Of a stretch of DNA of 64,000 nucleotides, positions 1 through 6,547 are shown piece by piece; position 1 is the stretch's first letter; the number at the start of each line of letters is the position of its first letter. The position numbers were made by a program, and so were the translations under genes. The notes under the pieces are model-generated. The model ran no database searches. It was given only the letters and a program-made list of their open reading frames with translations, and was not told the DNA's origin. The stretch comes from Uliginosibacterium sp036017065 (GTDB lineage Bacteria > Pseudomonadota > Gammaproteobacteria > Burkholderiales > Rhodocyclaceae): the NCBI RefSeq assembly GCF_036017065.1, contig NZ_JAYXHR010000001.1, positions 186,001 to 250,000 of the forward strand. The letters are read 5' to 3'.

Positions 1-1068
1 GTGGCGTTGAAGCTCGCGCTGGAAGACTGGTCCATGAACGGCTCCGACGACGGGGTCGTGCATGACAGGGTCGCGGGGCTGTTTGCGCAACCATTTGAAT
101 CCATTGATGCGCCGCTTGCGCGGGTTCATCTGCTGCAACTGGCATCCGGGCAGTGCGTACTCGTATTTTCGGTGGCACAAGCGCTTGCCGACCTGGCCGC
201 ACTGCGGATATTGCTGTGGGAACTGAGCGAGCTCTATCTTGCGCAAAAAAGCGGCGCGGAACTGCGGCTGCCACCCTTGCCCTACCGTCTGTCCGATTTC
301 GTTGCCAGTCACAATGCCTGGATGGGCAGTCGCGACTATGAGGATCAATTGGCGCGCCTCTGTGAGCACATTCACCGGTCTATACGGGTGGCAGGCGGAA
401 TAGGGGCGCTGCATATGGCGAATGGCGCGAATGGCGCCTATATGCATGGCCGCGATTTCCTGCCGCAAGAGAATGCCGCCCTGTTCCAGGTTGCCGAGCG
501 GGAGAAAATAAGCCCGACGACCTTTCTGATGCTGCTCAGTGCGACAGCCGGCGCGCGTGCCCTGGGCCGCCAGGGATTGTTTTTCACGAGCTCATTCTCG
601 AATCGCCATTTCAGTGGTGCCGCCGGGCTGGTCGGGCACCTGGCGACGACCATGCCGGTTTTTCTCGACCTGTCTGCCGGCGCGGGAACCATGGCGAATC
701 TGCGCGGCATGCACCGCGAGCTTTTCATGGCGATGGCCAATTACGGAATGATCCCCGTCCAGGAAATCGGCAATGCCATCGGTGCCGCTTATCCTGCGCC
801 ACCGCAAGGCAGTGCGCTCAAATTCGGCCGACTGTCGGTGGATGTCACGATCAGGGATGATTTCCCGATGTTCGGGATGCCGGTGACGCTCTATCCCCTG
901 CGGGGAGAGCCGCGCGTCTCGAATGATTTCAAGTTCATCTGGTGGGTTTATCCCGGCTCGCAGGTCCGTCTGTGGCTCAAGGGCGTGCGCGACGGGAACA
1001 ACGACGAAGTCGCCGCGGAGATCGTCGGGCAGCAGGTCGGTCAGGTCTTGGCGGAACTCTCCGCCTGA
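1..1068 (+). CDS. Condensation-domain-like protein, 5' end cut by window edge
   Basis: The visible part is 355 residues of a protein of the NRPS condensation (C) / CoA-dependent acyltransferase superfamily. The sequence begins where a C domain would already be about 100 residues in, so the first GTG is probably internal and the gene starts outside the window. The site of the catalytic HHxxxDG motif reads AQALADL (residues 59-65): both histidines and the final glycine are replaced and only the aspartate remains. A later GLVGHLATTMP segment matches the region before the family's NTLPLR motif. The protein may be a non-catalytic C domain or an acyl-transfer or docking protein. It converges with the acyl-CoA dehydrogenase gene and their ends overlap by 28 bp. 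The neighbouring carrier proteins and adenylating enzymes place it in a biosynthetic cluster. Confidence 0.7.
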   Translation: MALKLALEDWSMNGSDDGVVHDRVAGLFAQPFESIDAPLARVHLLQLASGQCVLVFSVAQALADLAALRILLWELSELYLAQKSGAELRLPPLPYRLSDFVASHNAWMGSRDYEDQLARLCEHIHRSIRVAGGIGALHMANGANGAYMHGRDFLPQENAALFQVAEREKISPTTFLMLLSATAGARALGRQGLFFTSSFSNRHFSGAAGLVGHLATTMPVFLDLSAGAGTMANLRGMHRELFMAMANYGMIPVQEIGNAIGAAYPAPPQGSALKFGRLSVDVTIRDDFPMFGMPVTLYPLRGEPRVSNDFKFIWWVYPGSQVRLWLKGVRDGNNDEVAAEIVGQQVGQVLAELSA

Positions 1069-2249
1069 CGGGGCGACGCCCGGGACGGGCCGAGGTCGAT
1101 GAGTTGCTGGGCAATGATGTCGCGCATTACTTCGGTGGCGCCACCGGCCATCGTGCCGGCGCGTGCATCCCGGTGCATCCGCGCGATGTCTGAATCTGCC
1201 AGATAGCCTCTCGCACCCTGCAGTTGCAGGCAGTTGTCGGCGATGCGGCAAGCGAGTTCAGTGGTCAGCAGTTTTGCCATCGAACACTCGGTGACGGACA
1301 ACTCGTCCTGTGCATAGCACCAGGCGGCGTGATAGGTGAACGCGCGTGCGCCGGCCAGTTCGGTCGTCATGTCGGCGAGCCGGTGACGAATGGCTTGCAG
1401 GTTGGACAGCTTGCCGTCGAACGCCTGTCGCGACGTCACGTGGGCCAGCGTCGTGTCCAGGCAATGCTCTGCACCGCCGACCGCCAGTGCGGCAGCCACC
1501 AGCCGTTCGAGCTGGAATCCACGCATCAGGTACATGAAGCCGCTGTTCTCGCGACCGATGAGCCGATCGGCAGGTACGCGCACCTTGTCGAAATGCAGTT
1601 CGGCTGTCGCGGCTGCATGCCAGCCGAGTTTTTCCTGACGCGTGATCTGCACGCCGGGAAGGCGGGAGTCGACGATCAACAGTGAAATGCCCGTGTTGGC
1701 GCGACGCGCCTGCGGAACCGGCGTCGCGGTGCGGACGGCCACAACGTAGTAGTCCGCGTTGGCACCGTTGGTAATGAACACCTTTCCACCGTCGACGATG
1801 TAGTCGCCGCCGTCGCGCATCGCGGTGGTCGCGAGGCGTGACAGATCGGAGCCCGCATCCCTCTCGGTGATTGCCAGCGCTGCAATCCTGTCGCCACGGA
1901 TCGACGGCGCCAGATAGGCCCTGCGCAGTTCATCGCTCGCATGTCGTGCCAGATAGTGCGTCGCCATGTAGGCATGCAGCGAGATGCCGGCGCGTACGCC
2001 GGCGTAGCCGGTACGGCCGAGCTCCTCCAGGAAAACCACGGAGTGGAAGATGTCGCGCGCACTGCCGCCGTGCGCGGGGCCGTGCGCAAGCCCCAGCAAG
2101 CCGTGTTCGCCGAACTTTCTCCAGGCGCTGCGCGGGATGCAGCGTTCCATCTCCCACACTTCGGCGAACGGGCGAAGGTGCTGGTCGAAGAACGCGCTGA
2201 CCTCTTCGCGGAACGCGTCGTGCAGGGGAGTCAGGTGGACGGAGCGCAT
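1041..2249 (-). CDS. Acyl-CoA dehydrogenase family protein
   Basis: A 402-residue FAD-dependent acyl-CoA dehydrogenase homologue, close to the usual 380-400 residues. It would introduce an alpha,beta double bond into an acyl thioester, here possibly carrier-bound. The ITERDAGSD segment near residues 127-135 is the typical FAD/substrate motif. The C-terminal position that holds the catalytic Glu in medium-chain enzymes is Gly (TMAGGATEV). However, GFQLERLV carries a Glu at about residue 248, where isovaleryl- and long-chain-type enzymes keep their catalytic base, so the enzyme is probably active. The ATG at 2249 was chosen; a TTG at 2261 would add four residues, and neither has a good ribosome-binding site. 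It is the last gene of the leftward cluster operon, 16 bp after the KAS III-like gene. In aminocoumarin and prodiginine pathways such enzymes oxidise aminoacyl-carrier substrates, which is the suggested role here. Confidence 0.85.
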   Translation of the reverse strand: MRSVHLTPLHDAFREEVSAFFDQHLRPFAEVWEMERCIPRSAWRKFGEHGLLGLAHGPAHGGSARDIFHSVVFLEELGRTGYAGVRAGISLHAYMATHYLARHASDELRRAYLAPSIRGDRIAALAITERDAGSDLSRLATTAMRDGGDYIVDGGKVFITNGANADYYVVAVRTATPVPQARRANTGISLLIVDSRLPGVQITRQEKLGWHAAATAELHFDKVRVPADRLIGRENSGFMYLMRGFQLERLVAAALAVGGAEHCLDTTLAHVTSRQAFDGKLSNLQAIRHRLADMTTELAGARAFTYHAAWCYAQDELSVTECSMAKLLTTELACRIADNCLQLQGARGYLADSDIARMHRDARAGTMAGGATEVMRDIIAQQLIDLGPSRASPRQAESSAKT

Positions 2250-2265
2250 GCTGGAAGACAAGGTC

Positions 2266-3192
2266 TCAGTGGCGCAGCACGACGGCTGCGAACGTGGAGG
2301 TCGTGCCCACGGACACCATCATGAAATGGTCTCCCGGCTGGAGCTTGCCTGCCTGCACGGCGTCGCAATAGTTGATGAAGGGATCCGACGTGAAGCAATG
2401 GCCAGCCCTGGCGATGTTGTCGAGGTACAGCAGGTCGGGCGAGCAGGGGAAGTTGCGTGCGAAGAACTTCCACGAGATGGCGTTGACGTTGTGCACGAGG
2501 ACCAGCGCCAGGTCTTCGATCTTCATCGACACGGCCTCGAGTGCATCGCGGATCACGTGGATCAGGTCGTCTCCGTAGCTGGTCGCCGGTACGGGGATGC
2601 CGGGCGTGGTCGGCTGAACGGCTGCGTGCTCGAACTTCCGCTGCGCCAGCGTCAGCACTGCGTTGCGATCACCGCGTTTGCCCACCAGGCAGGCGGCGGA
2701 GGCGTCGCCGATGATGGTGGTGTTGGGAATGACCCGCAGTCGTTGCTGGAAGGATATCTCGCCTGTCAGAAGAAGAACTTGCGCGTCGTCGTCCTCGTCG
2801 TGCAACAACAGTTCGGCGAGGCGCAGCGCGGTCAGGGGCGTAGCGCACTGGTCCTGCGCGAGTCCTACCGCGACTGCGTGCTGCAGCCTGTGCTTGCGTT
2901 GCAGGGTACTTACGAGTTCGGCGCCGGCCGGGCACACGCAGGGCGCGGCATGGCAATGGAATATGTACCTGATGCGCTTCCGCTCGCTCTCCTCCGCCGG
3001 GAGGATGCGTGTTAGCGCCTGGTCCAGCAGATCGCCAAGCGTCTCGGTTTCCGCCAGCGCAATGGTGTCGAGGCCGTATACCTTCTGGTACAGCGTGGCG
3101 GTGGCGGGCGTCAGGTGCAGGCCTTCCGCCATCGCCATGACCTGTCCGCGACCGGGCGGCAAGTAGCTGGCGATCTTGTTCAGGTAGAGCAT
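2266..3192 (-). CDS. KAS III-like (FabH/CerJ-type) thiolase-fold enzyme
   Basis: A 308-residue protein of the beta-ketoacyl-ACP synthase III family. The nucleophile is visible as Cys116 in QDQCATPL, and the active-site His as His234 in LVHNVNAIS. The third residue, normally Asn in a GNT motif of FabH, is His265 (ARAGHCFTSD), so the triad reads Cys-His-His. The GTTSTFAAVVL tail is the usual family ending. Such FabH relatives often transfer an acyl group between carriers or onto small molecules (CerJ, CloN2) instead of starting fatty acids. The start overlaps the end of the upstream Cys-less partner by 13 bp, which suggests co-translation and perhaps a heterodimer. A decarboxylating or condensing activity is possible but not shown by the sequence. 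Confidence 0.8.
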   Translation of the reverse strand: MLYLNKIASYLPPGRGQVMAMAEGLHLTPATATLYQKVYGLDTIALAETETLGDLLDQALTRILPAEESERKRIRYIFHCHAAPCVCPAGAELVSTLQRKHRLQHAVAVGLAQDQCATPLTALRLAELLLHDEDDDAQVLLLTGEISFQQRLRVIPNTTIIGDASAACLVGKRGDRNAVLTLAQRKFEHAAVQPTTPGIPVPATSYGDDLIHVIRDALEAVSMKIEDLALVLVHNVNAISWKFFARNFPCSPDLLYLDNIARAGHCFTSDPFINYCDAVQAGKLQPGDHFMMVSVGTTSTFAAVVLRH

Positions 3193-4058
3193 TGCGACTC
3201 CTGTCGGAACAGGAAGAGGTAAAGGTGGCCGTCACGCGCCAGATGCGTGAGCAACACGTTTCTTGCGCCGGCCTCCAGTGCATCGAGCACCGCGACGAGA
3301 TCGGCACTCGACATGTAGCGCCGGTCGGTTTCGTGCACGCGTGCTGCGGGCATGGCACCGGAGAGTGATGCGGCGAGTGCGCCGTCCGCCACCACGTCCA
3401 CCGCGGACATCTCGACACGCGCCGTATCGAGCCAGGCATAGATGCACTGTGTAATCCATGCGGCGTCCGCCACCCCGTTCTCGCGCCAGAAGCGCCGGCC
3501 TTCCAGGGATGTGCCTGCGTCGTCCCCGGCTGCCTTGAGCCGCAACACCAGCGCGTTGTCGATGCTGTCCCGCGGGTGCCAGTCGCCGCGATACGGCTGG
3601 GTGGCCTGATCGAGAACGAGCAACAGGCCCGCCCCTTCGAACCCCGGTTGACGCAAGGCGGCCAGCAGCACGGTGAGGCCGATGCATGGCGTGCTGCGTT
3701 CCTGCTCGGTCAGCGCGACGGCGGGTGCATTGATGCCGAATGCACGACACAGCAAGGTCGTCGTCGACTGGAACGGGTGGAACGTATCCAGCGTCTGGTG
3801 CGCCATAAGGAACAGCCCTGTATCCGTCAGCGGGCATTCCTCGTGGAGTTCCTTGAGGACGTGGCTCGCCATCGCCAGAAAGCTGTTGTTCCGCCCGCTG
3901 GCCATCTGGACCGGATCGGTCTGGATGCCATATGGCGTCAGCATTCCCTGGTAATAGCTGTCCAGCCACGGCATGACCGTGGGGACAGGGCGCTGCTCGG
4001 GAAAGCTGTGACGGCGGTAGGCGTCGATGCGGATACGGGGAAGCCGCGCCATCGGCAT
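3180..4058 (-). CDS. Cys-less thiolase-fold protein, partner of the adjacent KAS III-like enzyme
   Basis: A 292-residue protein that looks like a diverged thiolase/KAS fold. The segment ALTEQERSTPCIGLTVLL lines up with the nucleophile segment of the next gene (QDQCATPL), but the Cys position is Arg121. A Cys at 125 lies four residues later, out of register. No clear active-site His or Asn pair was found. It is therefore probably non-catalytic: a structural or chain-length partner, as the chain-length factor is to type II ketosynthases. The ATG at 4056-4058 shares one base with the carrier-protein stop (TGATG), and the 3' end overlaps the KAS III gene by 13 bp. The coupling on both sides argues that the three products act as one complex. 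Family membership is an inference from pattern and position. Confidence 0.6.
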   Translation of the reverse strand: MPMARLPRIRIDAYRRHSFPEQRPVPTVMPWLDSYYQGMLTPYGIQTDPVQMASGRNNSFLAMASHVLKELHEECPLTDTGLFLMAHQTLDTFHPFQSTTTLLCRAFGINAPAVALTEQERSTPCIGLTVLLAALRQPGFEGAGLLLVLDQATQPYRGDWHPRDSIDNALVLRLKAAGDDAGTSLEGRRFWRENGVADAAWITQCIYAWLDTARVEMSAVDVVADGALAASLSGAMPAARVHETDRRYMSSADLVAVLDALEAGARNVLLTHLARDGHLYLFLFRQESQCST

Positions 4059-4294
4059 CAGGCGATGGCGCCCGCCGGCTCGTAGGCCTCGAACACGGCG
4101 ATGATCGCGTCCAGCGTGCTGGCGTCGGCCACTTCGTTGAAGCACTTGTCCAGCAGGCCGGGTTTGACACCTTCGAGGTAGGCAATGACTTCCAGCTTGG
4201 CCAGCGAGTCCAGCTCGTAGTCGTTGTCGACCTTGATGACGCCGGACTCACGATGGGCCAGCAGTTCAGAGACGATACGGTCTTTCAGCATCAT
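4058..4294 (-). CDS. Acyl carrier protein (free-standing)
   Basis: A 78-residue carrier protein. Ser30 in YELDSLAKLE fits the DSL phosphopantetheine attachment site, so a PPTase would need to activate it. The start is set by a strong ribosome-binding site, GAGGAGG, at 4300-4306, five bases before ATG-ATG; longer readings upstream lack this. It follows the DltA-like ligase by 10 bp, with the ligase stop codon inside the ribosome-binding site, so the ligase is the likely loading enzyme. The stop overlaps the next start (TGATG). Its size matches DltC, but nothing nearby concerns teichoic acid, and the context is biosynthetic. Confidence 0.8.
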   Translation of the reverse strand: MMLKDRIVSELLAHRESGVIKVDNDYELDSLAKLEVIAYLEGVKPGLLDKCFNEVADASTLDAIIAVFEAYEPAGAIA

Positions 4295-4304
4295 GGTTTC
4301 CTCC

Positions 4305-5615
4305 TCAAACCCGGGCCTTGCCCGATGTACCTGTCGCAAACTCTTCGACGAATTCGACGCCGCTCGGCATCAGGGCCGCGCCGTAGCGTTGCTTGTATGC
4401 CTCGGTGATGTTGCGGGCTGGTGCATCGCCCACCACGATCACGTTGAAGCCACTGACCAGGCCGTCCTGGAGGATGGTCTGGATCTTGGCGTACTTCACC
4501 CCGGGCACGGCGCAAGCGACGCGTTCGAGTTCTTCCTTCTCGATGCGCATGCCCTTGATCTTGAGTTGGCCATCGGCACGACCATGGAAGTAGTACTTGC
4601 CGTCCTGCTCGGACACGAGGTCCTTCGTGTCGAAGAACGCCACCTCGCTGCTGTGCAGGTAGCGTGCAACCTGCGGCCCGCGGATGAGCAGCGTGCCGTG
4701 CGGAGAGATCTCGCCACGGTTGCCACCGAACGGCGCGCCGATGGATACGTCCGAGGTCGGTTCCAGACCGTCCAGCTGCAGGCGCTCCCCGGTACAGGCG
4801 ATGGTGGTTTCGGTGGGGCCGTAGACGTTGATGATCTGGCCGCCGCCGAGACGATGCCAGTCAAGCGCCAGACCCGCGCCCAGTCGCTCGCCGCAGAAAA
4901 GCGACACGGGGATCGATACCGGTTTTTCTGCAGCTGCCGGCATGCGCGCACGGGCTGCCAGGATATTGGCGGCGAGTGTCGGCGTGGAGAACCAGATGTC
5001 AAGCTTGCGTGACTGCACGAATTCCGCCATCAGCATGCGCTCGCGCGGAGAGGGCACTTGCAGCGTGGCGCCATATGTCATGGCCAGCAGCAGGTCGTGA
5101 TAGAACAGGTCGAACAGCGGCGAGAACACGGCGGAGATGCTGGTGGCCTGTGCGTACTCCGGAATGAACCCGGAGATGCCTTCCACATAGGCTTCCAGGT
5201 TGTCGCGCGACACCAGGATGCCCTTGGGCTTGCCGGTGGTCCCGGAGGTGAAGAGGCAGTAGACATCGCCGCTCTTGCGTTGCGCCTGCCCCTTGCCCTG
5301 GTGCGTCGAAAGCTCGCCTTTCTCGTCGATGAAGACGAAGCCGGGCAGGGCATCCGACAGGTCCTCGAACGACAGCTTCAGCGTGCTGAACGGGACGACG
5401 GTGCGGTCGGCGATGACGCAGGCGCAGAAGACCGCGACGTAGCGCTGGACATCCGCACAGTCGACCACCACGAAGGGTGCGTCAGGGATCTCGGCGAGAT
5501 GCCCGGCGATGCGCCGGGCTGTTTCGCCGATCTCGGCAAAGCTGCTGCGTGTCGCGCCGAGATCCAGGAAAGGGTGCTCGGCGTAATTCTCGAAGGCTTT
5601 ACTAATCAGAAGCAT
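4305..5615 (-). CDS. DltA-like amino-acid:carrier-protein ligase (AMP-forming)
   Basis: A 436-residue adenylate-forming enzyme. Core motifs are the P-loop FTSGTTGKPKG (residues 122-132), NVYGPTETT (263-271), GRADGQLKIKGMRIE, and a C-terminal SGK lysine at 433. The Asp at about 169 (SPLFDLFYH) sits where adenylation domains bind the substrate amino group, so an amino acid is the likely substrate. LFCGE (239-243) matches the segment of DltA whose Cys lies in the D-alanine pocket. It should activate a small amino acid with ATP and load the 78-residue carrier encoded 10 bp downstream. An AGAGGA ribosome-binding site precedes the ATG. Substrate identity (Ala, Gly or other) cannot be read with certainty. 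Confidence 0.8.
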   Translation of the reverse strand: MLLISKAFENYAEHPFLDLGATRSSFAEIGETARRIAGHLAEIPDAPFVVVDCADVQRYVAVFCACVIADRTVVPFSTLKLSFEDLSDALPGFVFIDEKGELSTHQGKGQAQRKSGDVYCLFTSGTTGKPKGILVSRDNLEAYVEGISGFIPEYAQATSISAVFSPLFDLFYHDLLLAMTYGATLQVPSPRERMLMAEFVQSRKLDIWFSTPTLAANILAARARMPAAAEKPVSIPVSLFCGERLGAGLALDWHRLGGGQIINVYGPTETTIACTGERLQLDGLEPTSDVSIGAPFGGNRGEISPHGTLLIRGPQVARYLHSSEVAFFDTKDLVSEQDGKYYFHGRADGQLKIKGMRIEKEELERVACAVPGVKYAKIQTILQDGLVSGFNVIVVGDAPARNITEAYKQRYGAALMPSGVEFVEEFATGTSGKARV

Positions 5616-5898
5616 GGCTCATTCCTCTTTGAACGGACCTGACTGCTTCCGGGGTCTGCCATGATTCCTGGCCGACACCGGTCCCACCGCAATTCAGGAA
5701 TCGCGGAAATGCTGTTTGGGTCTATTTCGGCGAGCCTCTGGCTTCGCCGGCGCTACCAGCACGCCCTGGTCCGGAATACGGCCAGTGACATGCGCCTCTG
5801 CTCTCAAGACCGGCTGGCGGCATCAGGGCAGCGGTGTTTCGGGGCAGGCGGCCTGGAACGGCCGCCCGTGCTACACAAGGCTCAGGCGCTACAGGTAT
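5616..5898. other. Non-coding gap between the PCP and DltA-like ligase genes
   Basis: No gene was found in these 283 bp. They contain a perfect hairpin, GGCGGCC-tggaac-GGCCGCC (5847-5866), and a second GC-rich hairpin with one bulge at about 5729-5749. Neither is followed by a T-run on the leftward strand, so they look more like RNA-processing or attenuating structures than strong terminators. The ligase may therefore be transcribed from the PCP promoter or from its own. Confidence 0.4.
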
Positions 5899-6243
5899 TC
5901 AAGTCTTCAGGGGCTCTCTCTGATCGAGCGCGTCACTGATTGCCACCGCCAGATCGTCGAACCGGCTCGCGGTGTAGATGATGTCCGGCTCAAGCAGGTC
6001 CTCACCGAATTCGCGGCCGATCCGTTCGAGCATCCTGATTGCTCCCAGGGAGTCCCCACCGAGATCGAAGAAGTCGTCGCGGCCATCGATATTCGATACG
6101 TGCAGCAACTCCTGCCAGATTGCGCGCAGGGATTCAATTACGGTAGTTGCTCGCAGACCGGTTGCCGGATGGTCGTCCGCCGCGGTTTTCTGGTCTTTTT
6201 CTACGACGTCACAGAGATCGCTGTTGTTTTCAGCGTTATTCAT
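5899..6243 (-). CDS. Free-standing peptidyl carrier protein
   Basis: A 114-residue protein with one carrier domain at about 33-108. Ser65 in DDFFDLGGDSLGAIRM is the phosphopantetheine site of a classical PCP. The N-terminal 30 residues are acidic and Asn-rich, probably a flexible tail. The ATG at 6243 is chosen because GGAGG lies seven bases upstream; an earlier reading frame start lacks one. The upstream NRPS protein ends right after its adenylation domain with no carrier domain, so this PCP is probably its partner in trans. It is the first gene after an unusually AT-rich stretch holding a perfect inverted repeat, and probably heads the leftward sub-operon that reaches the dehydrogenase. Confidence 0.85.
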   Translation of the reverse strand: MNNAENNSDLCDVVEKDQKTAADDHPATGLRATTVIESLRAIWQELLHVSNIDGRDDFFDLGGDSLGAIRMLERIGREFGEDLLEPDIIYTASRFDDLAVAISDALDQREPLKT

Positions 6244-6547
6244 GGCGCCTCCGTTATTATTGTTGTTTTTATTGTTTTGCGCCAAAGTGGCTCGGCGCAA
6301 TCGTTTGATTTTTATGGAATTTTGTTGTCTCTTTGGCTTTGTTAGTTAAATTGCATAACAAAGCCATATAAGCTTATCTCAAATTTTTGTATGCAGGTAA
6401 TTCGCTGATCGGGTTTTTTTGATTGCCGGATTTACGCCCGATGTGGCCTGCCCTTTTGTTCAGGGAATTGCCGACGGATTACGCGAAAAGGCGTAATGAA
6501 ACACGGCATGCACCGCTGCCTCGCGCCCGCCCCATTACCCGATTACC
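6244..6547. promoter_or_regulatory. AT-rich intergenic region ahead of the PCP gene
   Basis: This 304-bp gap between the NRPS and PCP genes is clearly richer in A+T than its neighbours, most strongly at about 6240-6420. It holds the inverted repeat listed separately and several TATA-like stretches on the leftward strand. No open frame here has a credible start. It most likely contains the promoter for the PCP-to-dehydrogenase operon. I cannot assign the -35 and -10 boxes with confidence. Confidence 0.5.
6334..6366. promoter_or_regulatory. Perfect 11-bp inverted repeat with 11-bp spacer (candidate operator)
   Basis: TGGCTTTGTTA (6334-6344) and its exact reverse complement TAACAAAGCCA (6356-6366) flank 11 bp. 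The arm centres are 22 bp apart, about two helical turns, which suits a dimeric DNA-binding protein on one face of the helix. It lies about 90-120 bp before the PCP start. It could instead form an RNA stem, but no T-run follows on the leftward strand. No regulator gene is visible in the cluster within this window. Confidence 0.5.

Noticed and set aside
1041..2249. Acyl-CoA dehydrogenase as an inactive enzyme
   Set aside because: The medium-chain-type Glu position is Gly, but the isovaleryl/long-chain-type Glu in QLERLV is present, so a catalytic base is available.
4058..5615. Teichoic acid D-alanylation (dlt) genes
   Set aside because: Only DltA/DltC-like members are present; no DltB or DltD, and the organism is Gram-negative.
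1041..6243. Pyrrole-2-carboxyl (prolyl) pathway
   Set aside because: The gene types fit, but neither adenylation enzyme shows a proline-type pocket; one is DltA-like and the other aromatic-type.
6411..6422. T-run as terminator of the NRPS gene
   Set aside because: The T-run is on the forward strand and has no paired stem before it; the NRPS gene is read leftward.
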